From the NCBI GenBank assembly GCA_034508935.3, contig CM067453.1:32976143-33040142 (forward strand): 64,000 nucleotides of DNA, written 5' to 3'. The translations under genes were made by a program, and so were the position numbers. The notes under the pieces were generated by a model. It saw only the letters and a program-made list of their open reading frames with translations, ran no database searches and was not told the origin of the DNA. This stretch comes from Berghia stephanieae (Eukaryota > Mollusca > Gastropoda > Nudibranchia > Aeolidiidae). This document shows, piece after piece, positions 54,543 to 64,000 of this stretch (position 1 is the first letter of the stretch; each line of letters begins with the position of its first letter).

Positions 54543-57131
54543 GTTAGTTTTTGTTACATCCCGCTCACTTCTTTCAAAAGAAAAAAAAGCACACGAATCA
54601 ATGTGCTCTTAGATCACGTGATGCATTAGGATTCTTTCGTTGTACTAGCGTAACATTTGATCTTATTGTATAAGTCCATAAAATGATTCTTTGGCAGACC
54701 TTTCATGGAATATAAGTGACAGTAACGCAATGAGTAGAGAATTATTCACTTGTGCTGTCGTACGTTAAAATTTTTTTTTAAAATACACGTATATATATAC
54801 GCCCCCCCCCCCTAAAAAAAAAATCAGAAACAAGAACAAAACAAAACAAATCAATAGATTTTCACAAATTTAAACCGAAAACTCGTCCTGCAAACATCGA
54901 TCAATTTTGAGCCTCATCTCGTCAAAAAAATAAACATTAAAAAAAACAAACCCAAAAAGCAAAACAAAACAAACAAAAACAAAACGATAATTAGAAAAAA
55001 TAAATAAATAAATTAGGTAACCGAAAAACACAAACAAAAACAACTTTCAAACTTTGGAATTCAAGGAAGAGGAATGTCTGCCAAGATGAGGGTCATCTAA
55101 ATCGATTGATATTTGAAGTACGAGTTTTGGGGCAAAAACATTCCAAAGGGAAAATACGGTAATTTCAGGCTCCAAAATATTACTCTTTGTTATAGAATGA
55201 TTCATGCCTTATTCAATAGCAACATACTATTTTTATGATAATCTTACAAGATTGTAGTACAGTTATCCGACCTGTGCACACACATCACTAATTTGTCTCA
55301 AGATCTTGCGTTTTCGTTTATTCGTCAGGTCATGATGGAAGGTCAAATATCACGTGGGTTCGGGTTCGTCTGTTTCGCAAGAGCAGAAGATGCAGCTAGG
55401 GCAACACGTGACATCCGCCGGAAATCAGACGATCTGAGCAGCATGAAGAACCTCTACGTCGCCCCGGCACAGAGAAAGGAGGAGCGGCAGGCAATTTTCA
55501 GGGAGAAATTGAGATCTTTCATGGAGGACACGCCGGTTGGCGCTCTCAACCAAGAAAACGATGCCAAGAAGTTGAATACACAGACGTCTGCGGCTACGGA
55601 GAGAATAAATACGATAAAAACAAACGAAGGTCCCGTACCGAATATAATGAAAACTTTTCCATTTGATGGAAACCCCGATATGACTCCAATGGGAGATGGA
55701 GGCAGCAGTTTCAATGCATTCTCGAAAAATTCCAAAGTCAAAACAAATCTTTCCTTCCAAAGCAGTAACACAAAGAGTCCGCGAGTCCACGCGAGTCCCG
55801 AGAATACAAACAAACCAGGGATCCCCTTTTATAAATCTCTATCGCCGTCTTTGTTACCAGGCTGCAGATCATCAAAACATGACCATCGTCGGCAACAGAA
55901 GCGAATCAAGAACATTTTCGATCTGGACAATTTTAGTTTGGAAAACCTGACCATGCCCTTGTTGAAAACTTCCGCCGCCCCGACTTTTCCCATCTCGAGA
56001 AAGCATCTCCAGGATCCGGGTACGATGTATCAAGAAGAAAGCACGCATGAGTCACAAGCCGAGCCAATCCCTGATTGGTTCTTTGAAACGGATGAAGACG
56101 AAGACAATGACGACGATGAAAATGGTGACGTCAGTTGTGGTGATTTACGGCTATCCAAAGAAGCTGATGCATTGGATGATGGGATGCCTTCTCGTTGTTT
56201 TCCTTCTCTCGAGAATCAAAATATTGAATCTTCCGAATGGCGTGGTTATTCAAAATTATGCAGCAATTTCGATGTCACAGAAGGCGCAGGCCAAACTAAT
56301 TTACCGATAAATTGTCACAACTTGAAGAATGCGAGAATCATTCGGCATTCAAATTTGGAAACACTAAAAGAAATCAGTGCTGAAAATGATCAGGTAACAT
56401 ATACCGATTTCTTTCACCCGCGGAACAGAGGTTTAGATATCTGGAACTGCAAGCTTATCACGAAAGAGGAAAACGAGATCTTAGATGGAGAAGAGGAGGA
56501 GGCAGAGGAGAGAACGTTCTTGGAAAACAAAGAAAACTGCCAGGAGAGTCCAGATCTGTGTAAGGAATTGGTAAAAGATTGTATCTCTTGCTGTACTGAC
56601 ACCGACTCGTCTATCTCTTGTGACGAGGATAATGAACATGAATATAAAAATAACACAAAACAAAACATTAAATGTAAAAGTAGTTACCGCAAAACTTACT
56701 CCAAGCAAAACGGCCAAAATAATAATTCTAATGTACGCGAAGACGACGGTTCTTTCAACTCTAGAAGAGCCACAAAACGTCGTAGGAGAGATTCGAGTTT
56801 ATCCGGATTAACTCACAAGTTGACGATGAGAATTCATTTCGACACCAGCAAATCAAACACGGCGACTCACTGTCAAATAGTTGTGGCCTCCGCAACGAGA
56901 GATAATAAAGTGCAGATAATAGGTGTGCCAGTGAGGCAGATGGCGGTGACTCACCCAAGAGAAACAGTAAATGTCTCACTTTCAACATCTCGGAAACGTA
57001 AATGGGAATCAACTCTATCTTCTGCTGAGGAGAAAGTGGAGGAAATAGCATGTAAAAAGATAAAAACTGTCAAGAAAAGAGTCGGGAATTTTGTATGGAA
57101 TTCGAACGCATCTTTGGTGATGATCGGATAA
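52612..57131 (+). CDS. Gln-rich protein with a single PABP RRM4-like domain (two exons)
   Basis: Exons 52,612-54,542 and 55,329-57,131, intron AAG|GTTAGT...cgtcag|GTC. The start ATG has an in-frame TAG 21 nt upstream. The protein is about 1,240 residues: a charged N-terminus (1-180), Gln/His/Asn-rich (180-620), one RRM (about 620-700), an acidic region with GDEEEEAEER-like runs, then a basic end with RRATKRRRRDSS. The RRM has RNP2 NLYVKHL and RNP1 RGFGFVCF, and continues LYVAPAQRKEERQA, the PABPC RRM4 signature (LYVALAQRKEERQA). No MLLE domain follows. Poly(A) or mRNA binding in the cytoplasm is inferred from the RRM only. The reading frame shifts once inside the CAA tract near 54.0 kb. AATAAA at about 57,388 ends the unit. 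Confidence 0.85.
54543..55328 (+). repeat. Intron of the chimeric gene, with MITE-H fragment
   Basis: Contains diverged MITE-H arms (ccgaaaactcgtcctgcaaa at about 54,877 and gatatttgaagtacgagttt at about 55,107) in inverted orientation, plus A-rich low-complexity DNA between them. Confidence 0.6.
55329..57131 (+). CDS. Chimeric gene exon 2: RRM end and long tail
   Basis: It begins VMMEGQISRGFGFVCFARAE, then APAQRKEERQAIFREKLRSF. The 600-residue tail has no recognised domain. Notable pieces are ETDEDEDNDDDENGD, CISCCTDTDSSISCDEDNEH, KRRRRDSSLSGL and the final SRKRKWESTLSSAEEK, with candidate nuclear localisation signals. It ends NASLVMIG and TAA. Codon use stays regular throughout, supporting selection on the whole exon. 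Confidence 0.85.
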   Translation, partial: VMMEGQISRGFGFVCFARAEDAARATRDIRRKSDDLSSMKNLYVAPAQRKEERQAIFREKLRSFMEDTPVGALNQENDAKKLNTQTSAATERINTIKTNEGPVPNIMKTFPFDGNPDMTPMGDGGSSFNAFSKNSKVKTNLSFQSSNTKSPRVHASPENTNKPGIPFYKSLSPSLLPGCRSSKHDHRRQQKRIKNIFDLDNFSLENLTMPLLKTSAAPTFPISRKHLQDPGTMYQEESTHESQAEPIPDWFFETDEDEDNDDDENGDVSCGDLRLSKEADALDDGMPSRCFPSLENQNIESSEWRGYSKLCSNFDVTEGAGQTNLPINCHNLKNARIIRHSNLETLKEISAENDQVTYTDFFHPRNRGLDIWNCKLITKEENEILDGEEEEAEERTFLENKENCQESPDLCKELVKDCISCCTDTDSSISCDEDNEHEYKNNTKQNIKCKSSYRKTYSKQNGQNNNSNVREDDGSFNSRRATKRRRRDSSLSGLTHKLTMRIHFDTSKSNTATHCQIVVASATRDNKVQIIGVPVRQMAVTHPRETVNVSLSTSRKRKWESTLSSAEEKVEEIACKKIKTVKKRVGNFVWNSNASLVMIG

Positions 57132-57384
57132 TGTGAGGAAATTGGTAGAATATCAGATTTAGCCTGCCCAAAAATGTCATCCTACGTTAGGAAATGTCAA
57201 AATAGACTCGCTTCAGCTCCAATTATTTTGGGATCGGAAATCTAATGTATCTTATTATAATATTTTAATATATATATTCCACGTAAAAATCCTTATACTG
57301 TTTCAGGGCGTTCTTAATCTAATGTCTGTGTAGTTTAAAGTAGGGGTCATCAGGCAATTGTAATGTAAATGTTGCTGCTCGAAG

Positions 57385-57402
57385 TTTGAATAAATAAAAA
57401 AA
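57385..57402 (+). terminator. Poly(A) signal of the chimeric gene
   Basis: aataaataaaaaaac about 255 bp after the stop codon, the first AATAAA downstream of it. Confidence 0.6.
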
Positions 57403-57414
57403 CAAAACAATGTG

Positions 57415-57665
57415 AAATTGAATGTAAGCTTAAATTTAATAATCGAAAACAGATAATGTAGACGTTTCGGGTTTCCCTTTTATAAACAGAACAGGATGAA
57501 TGAAACACTACAGAATATTCACCTTAACAACGTCATTATCACATATTATTATCTCATTCGACTGCAGTGTTTCTTTCATCCCGTTTTGTTCATAAAGGAG
57601 AAACGTCCACATTATATGTTTTCGTTTATTAAATTGAAGCTTAGATTCAATTTTACATAATAGCC
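57415..57665. repeat. Palindromic MITE, arms about 110 bp
   Basis: Left arm ttgaatgtaagcttaaattt ... gacgtttcgggtttccc pairs with right arm ...gagaaacgtccacatta ... aaattgaagcttagattcaa. Single arms occur at about 13,470-13,610 and 33,110-33,235. Confidence 0.8.
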
Positions 57666-57892
57666 GTCAAAAGAGATTATGTTCCATTTCAGCAATATCT
57701 GTCATTATCTGTAATGAATAGAAATGTTTTGTTTTATATAATGTCAAACAATTTATACATTTTTATTATACAACTAATCGTGCCAGTGTCAGGTGGCCAA
57801 TTATATTATAATATTATATGTATAAAAAACAAATGTCTAGAAGGCGATTTATACCAAAATCTAGAGGTGCCTAAATGAGTCGATAAAATGTA

Positions 57893-58240
57893 TAGTAAAA
57901 TAAAGGGAGTAAAAATGACTCTTATAGATAGAATGCGCTTGGCCAAGGAGTTCACAACATTGCCATCCGGAAGTATAACGGACCAACACACAAACTCTGT
58001 GTAACCATGAACTTTTATAGTCTGGTGAATACAGTTTAGTGAGAACAACTCACAAACGCGGATGGCAAAAACAATAATAAAGGCCTGAGTGACGTTATCT
58101 GCATACTATCTATAGAAGATACACAACAAAGTAAACGACGTTTCGACCTGTGCTTGTGTCGGGATAAAAAACAAAAGGCCGAAACGTTTATTTTGTTTTG
58201 TATCTTTTATAAGAGTAATTTTTACTCCCTTTATTTTACT
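57893..58240. repeat. Second palindromic MITE, split by MITE-G
   Basis: Left arm agtaaaataaagggagtaaa, aatgactcttata and, after the insert, agaagatacacaacaaagt. The right arm ends ttttataagagtaatttttactccc. MITE-G (57,925-58,112) lies in the left arm between duplicated TA. Confidence 0.85.
57925..58112 (+). repeat. MITE-G copy, 188 bp
   Basis: Same orientation as the 38.3 kb copy, with tagatagaatgc and gcatactatcta ends flanked by TA. The CRE-like palindrome is changed to TGACGTTA here. Confidence 0.9.
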
Positions 58241-58520
58241 ACACAGAGTGCATTTTCGTTTTGTATCATTGTTTCTATCATTCTGTCAATTTATGTATGT
58301 GTGTGTGTGTGTGTTGTTTGTTTTACTATTTAATTTTTAAGAATGAGCCACTCTATTTGCCATGCGGAGAACATTGCCAGTAAAATAAATAAATGTTTTC
58401 AGGCACGAAAGGGTTAACTGTCCTTTTCTTGAAAAAAAAAAAAAGAGCAACAAACATCCTCCTCCCTTTTCATCCATTTTTCTTCCTTCATTGACACATG
58501 TTAATCTTTATCTGTTGCTT

Positions 58521-58548
58521 TCTTGGGGGGGGGGGGGGGGGGGGGGGT
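58521..58548. repeat. Poly-G tract
   Basis: About 23-25 consecutive G, preceded by tttctt. Strong G-quadruplex candidate. Confidence 0.95.
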
Positions 58549-58649
58549 GCATGTACTTCAAAGCCATTTCACCACCAGTTAAAAGTGAAACAGCTATAAT
58601 AGAATTGTCAACACATTAAAATCAAGGTTACAAGCACCTCGGTTTGAGA

Positions 58650-58760
58650 GAAGAAGAAGAAGAAGAAGAAGAAGAAGAAGAAGAAGAAGAAGAAGAAGAA
58701 GAAGAAGAAGAAGAAGAAGAGGAGGAGGAGGAGGAGGAGAAGAAGAAGTAGAAGAAGATG
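58650..58760. repeat. (GAA)n/(GAG)n microsatellite
   Basis: About 110 bp of GAA with a GAG block, ending next to the A-rich end of repeat D. Confidence 0.95.
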
Positions 58761-58764
58761 AAGA

Positions 58765-59812
58765 TGTTTGTTTTTTGTTTTTAAGGATTTTACGGCACTT
58801 GCAACACATTTAGGTTATATCAGTGCCAGTAAAAAGGAAGAAAATGGGATAGTAAAAAGTTCTAGAATTACAATTAAAGCACCAAGAAAAAGTAAGAAAA
58901 AGGGGAACTGGGAACAAATAGGGGTCAGATGTAGATTCCAAGAGCATACCACCAATGTACTTAGTTTGAGATCACCTATAAGTCTCATCCGGACAAAAGC
59001 ACAAAATCCAACAAAGAGGAATACACTGAAATGCTTACATTATAAATTCAAAATAAATATAATAATACATACCAGAGAGATGATTAACAAGGAAAAAAAA
59101 TATCATCTCCCAAAACAATAACTATGCATTTGACTGTTTCCCTCTCAGCCAGGACTCCGGCCAGGGCCAGGACAAAAGCAAGTAATCTCATTCCAGGACA
59201 AAGACAGAAAGCATGTTGGAAAACAGATATAAGGGGATAGAAGACACAGTATGTACCTCCCTGCCCACTATGGGAGGTCAGGAACCCCACCCAGAGAAGA
59301 AGAAGAAGAAAGAAGAAGAAGAAGAAGAAGAAGAAGAAGAAGAAAGAAGAAGAAGAAGAAGAAGAAGAAGAAGAAGAAGAAGAAGAAGAAAAGAAGAAGG
59401 AGGAAGGAGAGGAGGAGAAGAAGTAAGATAAAGGAAATTGGTTTAAATATGGAACAGATGTAGAATCCAAGAGTACACTATCAGTGTACTTAATTTGAGA
59501 TCACCTAAACGTCTCATCCAGTCACAAGCACAGGTCCCCACTAAGAGGAATACAATGTTTACAAATCATATCTATGTAAACAAAACAAAATACAGCGCAT
59601 AACAGAGAGATGACTTGCAAGGAAAAACATATCATCTGCCAAAACTAACTATATATTTGACTGTTTCCCTCTCAGCCAGGGTATCCGGCCAAGGCCAGGA
59701 CAAAACCAAGTAATCTCAGTCCAAGACAAAGACAGAATGCAAGTTGGAAAACAGATAATATAGGGGGATAGAAGACACAGTAAGTGGGAGGTCAGGAACC
59801 CCACCCAGCCGT
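58765..59812 (-). repeat. Two repeat D copies with a GAA array between
   Basis: Copy one 58,765-59,297 is full length and ends ggaaccccacccag. A GAA array of about 130 bp follows. Copy two (about 59,425-59,812) lacks its A-rich end and also ends ggaaccccacccag. Confidence 0.82.
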
Positions 59813-59814
59813 AT

Positions 59815-60108
59815 GAAAACACACACACAACAAAACAAAACCTTTGTTCAGATTTGAATGTTTTATTATAGTTGGCAAACATCAATCAACTTCCGATAAA
59901 TTTTTATTATCAAAATTTCAAACGATTCAAGGACAGAAAACAAAACAATTACCTCCCCAGCTACCCTCGGGGAAATAATTTTTAAAAACCCCAAAAACAA
60001 CACAAAACAAAAAAAAACCCACAAAACAAATTAAAATAAACATATCGACAACTATTACTTATAATGAATTTATACAAAAACAAATCAACATTTTTAGAAG
60101 CACCGTAA
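59815..60108. other. A-rich DNA without recognised content
   Basis: Runs of A and AAC-type low complexity, including aaacaaaacaaaaaaaaacc. No gene or repeat family named. It could include the far 3' UTR of translin (minus strand AATAAA at about 59,865). Confidence 0.4.
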
Positions 60109-60395
60109 AATGGAATTCACATAAAGTCAAAGTCAACACTCTTAAAGTCAGCTAAAACATGTAATTAAAAATTTGGCCAAAAACTCGTCCTTCAAATATC
60201 TATCAATTAAAATGCCCCTTGACAAGGCTTAATTTTAATTGATAGATATTTGAAGGACGAGTTTTCTGGCCAAATTTTTAATTACCTGTATTAGCGGAGT
60301 ACTGCGGTTAACGTCAATCAGAAGTTGACTTTAAGAGTGTTGTCTTTAAGCAGAAGTTGACTTTAAGCGGAAGTTGACATTATGTAAATTCCATC
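60109..60395. repeat. MITE-H: palindromic element with about 60 bp central hairpin
   Basis: Outer ends tggaattcacataaagtcaa and ttgacattatgtaaattcca are inverted. The centre taattaaaaatttggcc ... cgtccttcaaatatc pairs with gatatttgaaggacgagttt ... aatttttaatta around a short loop (tgccccttgacaaggc). Confidence 0.85.
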
Positions 60396-60579
60396 AATCC
60401 CAATTCAGGATCTAAACCATAAACCATCCAGACATAATACAGTTTTGACGGGGTGTGTCACAAATTGAGTAGATCAGTACAACAAGATTACATCAAATCT
60501 CTAAGGAATGGAATCAAACAAAACAAAATATTGCTGCCATAATTCATCCAAACAAACAAAAAAATCTTTTAAAATGTGA

Positions 60580-60735
60580 ACGACCATTTTATATTGATAA
60601 ATAAATTTATGATAACAATTATTTATTATTGATAATGATAATTTAATATTGACAATAATCAGTTTATATCGATAATGATCATTTTATATTGATAACAACC
60701 ATTTCATATTGATAATTGCCATTTTATACTGAACT
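60580..60735. repeat. About 30 bp tandem repeat
   Basis: Four to five units of cattttatattgataa with variable tgataat/aacaac spacers. Confidence 0.7.
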
Positions 60736-60879
60736 CTCAAGAAAAAGGATTTTTCTCTTCATAAAAAATCTCAGTATTAACCAAGCTGGTTCTTCAAATA
60801 CAGATGGATTAAAAAGACCCTCATGTTGACAGCAGCTGTCAAACCTGAGACTTCCTTGGATGATCAGATGGATGTCTTA

Positions 60880-61650
60880 ACCCCCCAGACAGATGGACGG
60901 CTTAACCCACATAACAGATGGACGGCTTAACCCACATAACAGATGGACGGCTTAACCCACCAAACAGATGGACAGCTTTAACCACCAAACAGATGGATGG
61001 CTTAACCCACCAAAAAGATCGACGGCTTAACCCATCAAACAGATGGAGGCTTAACCCACCAAACAGATATACGGCTTAACCCACAAACAGATGGACGGCT
61101 TAACCACCAAACAGATGGACAGCTTAACCCACCAAACAGATGGGCGGCTTAACTCACCATACAGATGGACGGCTTAACCCACCATACAGATGGACGTCTT
61201 AACCCACCAGACAGATGGACGGCTTAACCCACCAGACAGATGGACGGCTTAACCCACCAGACAGATGGACGGCTTAACCCACCAGACAGATAGATGGCTT
61301 AACCCACCAGTCAGATGGATGGCTTAACGCACCAGATAGATGCATGGCTTAACCCACCATCCTGATAGACAGCTTAACCCACCATCCTGAATGGATGGCT
61401 TCACCCACCAGTCAGATACACGGCTAAACCCACCAATCTAAAGGACGGCTTAACCCACCAAACTACACGATGTCAATCAGCAAATGCGTTGGAAGTCACG
61501 GCTTAACCCAAAATCCAGATGGACGGATTAACCCACCAGTCAGATGGACGGCTTAACCCACCAATCAGAAGGATGGCTTAACCCACCAATCAGAAGGACG
61601 GCTTAACCCACAAACTACACGATGTCAATCGGCAAATGCGTTGGAAGTTT
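60880..61650. repeat. Minisatellite, unit about 26 bp, near the translin 3' end
   Basis: About 27 units of cagatggacggcttaaccca plus ccaaa/ccaga. A second-order segment, aactacacgatgtcaatc and gcaaatgcgttggaagt, occurs twice (about 61,458-61,497 and 61,612-61,650). It lies about 100 bp after the translin stop on the minus strand, so it may be transcribed in its 3' UTR. Confidence 0.93.
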
Positions 61651-61752
61651 GTAATATGCAAAAGTCAAAGTCTAAGGTCAAAAGTTAATGTGGAAGGTCA
61701 TAGGGTCAATAATGACATTGAAACATAAATGATGAGATATAACTAACATTAA

Positions 61753-61995
61753 TTATTCCTTTCCGCCCAACTCTCCTTCGGCCTCCGTCTTCCCAGCCAG
61801 ACCTCGTATCGTCAGGTCGTAGACAATTTCCTCACATTTCTTTACGTCGTATTTGAGTCCGTCAAATCTCTTGCGCAACGCGTCGTTCTTCAAGTTCAGT
61901 AGACGGAAGCCCGAGTCGAGCTCTGAGACAAAATTTGAGATTCTGATTGGTCGCGAGTAGTCACCGGCTGTCACAGCATTCATGGCCAAACGAGA
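61753..61995 (-). CDS. TSN: Translin, last coding exon
   Basis: Translin is a small single-stranded DNA/RNA-binding protein. With TRAX it forms the C3PO endoribonuclease that removes siRNA passenger strands. This exon encodes SRLAMNAVTAGDYSRPIRIS, NFVSELDSGFRLLNLKNDAL and RKRFDGLKYDVKKCEEIVYD, then LTIRGLAGKTEAEGELGGKE and stop. Human translin has SRLSVNSVTAGDYSRPLHIS and RKRYDGLKYDVKKVEEVVYD at its end. Acceptor tttccag. The C-terminal tail after RGL is Glu/Gly-rich, unlike vertebrates. Confidence 0.97.
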   Translation of the reverse strand, partial: SRLAMNAVTAGDYSRPIRISNFVSELDSGFRLLNLKNDALRKRFDGLKYDVKKCEEIVYDLTIRGLAGKTEAEGELGGKE

Positions 61996-62137
61996 CTGGA
62001 AAGGAAAAGAATTTTAAAATAAAACACAAATAAATAAACATGAAAAGTTATCTAGCACAATTCCATGGATTTACCATGCTCAATGCGTTTCACAATGTTT
62101 CATATATTTATTTCCCCAGCAGGCCATTAACAGACCT

Positions 62138-62365
62138 GCCAAATTGAAAACTTCAAATTTAGTAATTTTTAGGTCAAATTTTAGTAATTTGACAAGGAAA
62201 TTCGTAATTTCTGAAATTGTGTATGAACAACCACAATATTATTATTATTTAAGTATTACTAAGAATTAAAAATTCGTAATTTTCCATAAATTTCGTATTT
62301 GGCCATGAAATTTTTCTAAAATTCGTAAAATTACGAAAAATTCGTAAGATTCGGCAGGTATGCAT
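62138..62365. repeat. MITE-like element in translin intron
   Basis: Ends gacctgccaaattgaaaac and gattcggcaggtatgc are inverted repeats (cctgcc/ggcagg). Inside, repeated ttcgtaattt motifs. A related piece is at 8,341-8,400. No ORF. Confidence 0.6.
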
Positions 62366-62449
62366 TAAGAACCGTATTTCCAATTCATACAGTACCAGTC
62401 ACACGTCTGGTGTCTTTTTTTTATGTATGAATACTCTTGCAACATCCAC

Positions 62450-62580
62450 CACTGTCTATAGACAGGTACTCATTCATACCTGAGTCAAGCGGGGTAATAT
62501 ATGTAAAATGTCTTACCCAAGGACATAACATTGGGAACAGAATTTATCAATGATCAGTGTAACCCATCTGACGATTGACC
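62450..62580 (-). repeat. SINE-like fragment
   Basis: tacctgagtcaagcggggta and cccaaggacataacattggg, related to 26.3-26.5 kb. Confidence 0.4.
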
Positions 62581-62709
62581 TCCCTTAGCCACACAAAATA
62601 AGATATTATAACATTTTTCTTTTTAAAAAAATTTGTCAACCAGTAAAACAGAAACAACTGATATCGAGACTGACTAGATAACTATTTAATTTAAAACAAC
62701 TATATTACT

Positions 62710-63020
62710 ATGCAGTTATATAGTCTAATGGTATGACGCTCGCCTTTGGATCAGAAGGTCCAGGGTTTGAGTCCTGCTTTGAGTATTGCTTTGTGGAGTC
62801 CTTGGAAAAGGCTCTTTACTCACATTCTCTCACCATACTCTCATGTAAAATGAGTACCTGGCCGTTAACAGCGTTGTCTCTGAAAACAAATGTATTATCA
62901 CCCAATGGATGCCGTTTCTCATCCTACATATGAAGTGCTGCCGTAGGCTAGGGATCCGTTGTAAAGCACTTTGAGCATGTGTAGTTTATAATGCGCAATA
63001 TAAAAGATCAATATCTTTTT
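62710..63020 (+). repeat. SINE-A copy
   Basis: gcagttatatagtctaatgg, cctttggatcagaaggtcca, ctcacattctctcaccatac and the tail aaagcactttgagcatgtgt, then gcgcaatataaaagatc. Confidence 0.85.
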
Positions 63021-63039
63021 TATGAGCTTTGCTTTGGTG

Positions 63040-63530
63040 CTTTGTTTCCATTTAATGGTTTTAAGATACTTGTGACACCTGGAGATCATTTCAGCACTGG
63101 GAGAAGGGATATGTTACAGTGAATGACATAATCAGTCAGTTGGTGAAAAGGTTTGAACTGAAATATTGCCAGGTATAGTTAGAAGGTCAATTTTTATCAA
63201 GAATGAGTTCTTGTCATAAATGATTAAACCAACCCTTTTTGTACATATTCGGTAAATATCACAGCTTAATTTCACTTCTAAATATTTTTTACAGCAAGTC
63301 AAGTTGAAAAAAGTATGAAATTTGAGAAAAGTTGCTGGATACCTTTCCCATACATCTGACCATAACTTCATAAGAATTCACCCGATTTACTTCAAATAAA
63401 GATTAAAATGCTCTGGGGAGCATATTCTTTCAGAAAATGAAAAAAAAATGCAAATAAATCCAAAATTGTCACCTTCCAACTGATTATGTCATGCACCGAC
63501 ACATAGTATGAGAAAGGTAAAGGATAATAG
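63040..63530. repeat. Palindromic repeat with a repeat-D-like start
   Basis: 63,045-63,110 resembles the repeat D end. Then gtgaatgacataatcagtca at 63,119 pairs with tgattatgtcatgcaccgac at 63,480, suggesting an inverted-repeat element of about 370 bp. No ORF. Confidence 0.5.
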
Positions 63531-63532
63531 GG

Positions 63533-63880
63533 GGCCCCAATGGCTGTAGAGCACTTGCTTCACATGCAAATGGGCTGAGATCTATCCAGGGTGAAGTCAA
63601 GATTTTTTCCGACTCCCCCCTGTCCATCCAGCAGTGAATGGGTAGCTGAGTCTGCTAGATTTGGCAGAAAGCACTTTGCGATGGACTAGCATCCTATCTA
63701 AAGGATAGTAAACAATTTCTATTGTCCGTTTCATGCTATCCTGAGACTACAAAAAAAACAACCCAAAAAACTACTGTCCACCCAGCAGTATTTTGGGAAG
63801 CTTGCGCTTGCTCTGTTAGATCTGGTGGAAAGTACTTTGTGACAGACTTGTGTTCTATCACAAGGGCACCAAGCAAAAAA
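63533..63880 (+). repeat. SINE-C copy and a partial second copy
   Basis: ggccccaatggctgtagagc, cagcagtgaatgggtagctg, gcactttgcgatggactagc and catgctatcctgag. A second body fragment (tgtccacccagcagtatttt to ggaaagtactttgtgacaga) follows directly. Confidence 0.8.
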
Positions 63881-63947
63881 TTCAGCTGACCTCGACTGGG
63901 GAACGAACCTCAGACCTTCTGATTAATTTGATATAACCAGGCCTTAC

Positions 63948-64000
63948 CAATTCATTGGTCAGACTAAGCATGCCCATAAGATAGTCGTCCAGATCCATGT
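63948..64000 (-). CDS. TSN: Translin, penultimate exon (partial)
   Basis: Reads MDLDDYLMGMLSLTNEL and joins in phase 0 to SRLAMNAV of the last exon. It matches LDIEDYLSGVLILASEL of human translin. The donor is TTG|GTAAGG. It continues beyond the window. Confidence 0.95.

Noticed and set aside
60880-61650. CRISPR-like array of direct repeats
   Set aside because: Units are contiguous without unique spacers, diverge gradually, and the genome is eukaryotic. It is a minisatellite.

Overview
This is an AT-rich, intron-rich, repeat-packed animal nuclear genome window. Genes are split by GT-AG introns, tRNA-derived SINEs are very common, and MITEs, microsatellites, a mariner, RTE-type LINE pieces, a Helitron-like insert and a Ty1/copia element are present. 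The host proteins look like those of a non-vertebrate, non-insect bilaterian, most likely a marine invertebrate such as a mollusc or another lophotrochozoan. The species cannot be fixed from the sequence alone.

Region 1 (about 1-30,490, minus strand) is the N-terminal half of a KMT2C/KMT2D (MLL3/MLL4) type chromatin regulator. I could place 22 coding exons whose reading phases agree at every junction (about 4.04 kb, about 1,347 codons). In protein order they give a Ser-rich N-terminus with an AT-hook, an RG-rich linker, an extended PHD (ePHD), a first triple PHD cluster, a low-complexity linker and a second triple PHD cluster. The gene runs off the left edge, so the catalytic half (HMG, FYRN/FYRC, SET) is not in view. 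Introns are filled with SINEs, LINE 3' ends, MITEs and a 1.37 kb mariner. One intron uses a GC-AG splice pair.

Region 2 (about 30.5-52.6 kb) has no host gene that I recognise. It is a nest of mobile elements: SINEs, two LINE reverse-transcriptase fragments, TA-flanked MITEs, a Helitron-like insert inside a SINE, and a Ty1/copia element that jumped into another SINE.

Region 3 (52,612-57,131, plus strand) is an unusual two-exon gene. It joins a very long Gln/His/Asn-rich N-terminus to one RRM that closely resembles RRM4 of cytoplasmic poly(A)-binding protein. A long acidic, then basic, tail follows, and there is no PABC/MLLE domain. This is the most novel-looking locus in the window. Its frame changes once inside a CAA repeat.

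Region 4 (about 57.1-64 kb) holds more MITEs and LINE tails, a minisatellite of about 26 bp units, and the last two exons of translin (TSN) on the minus strand, running off the right edge. The PABP-like gene and translin are convergent. The clearest shared theme is chromatin and RNA regulators embedded in a record of nested transposition.
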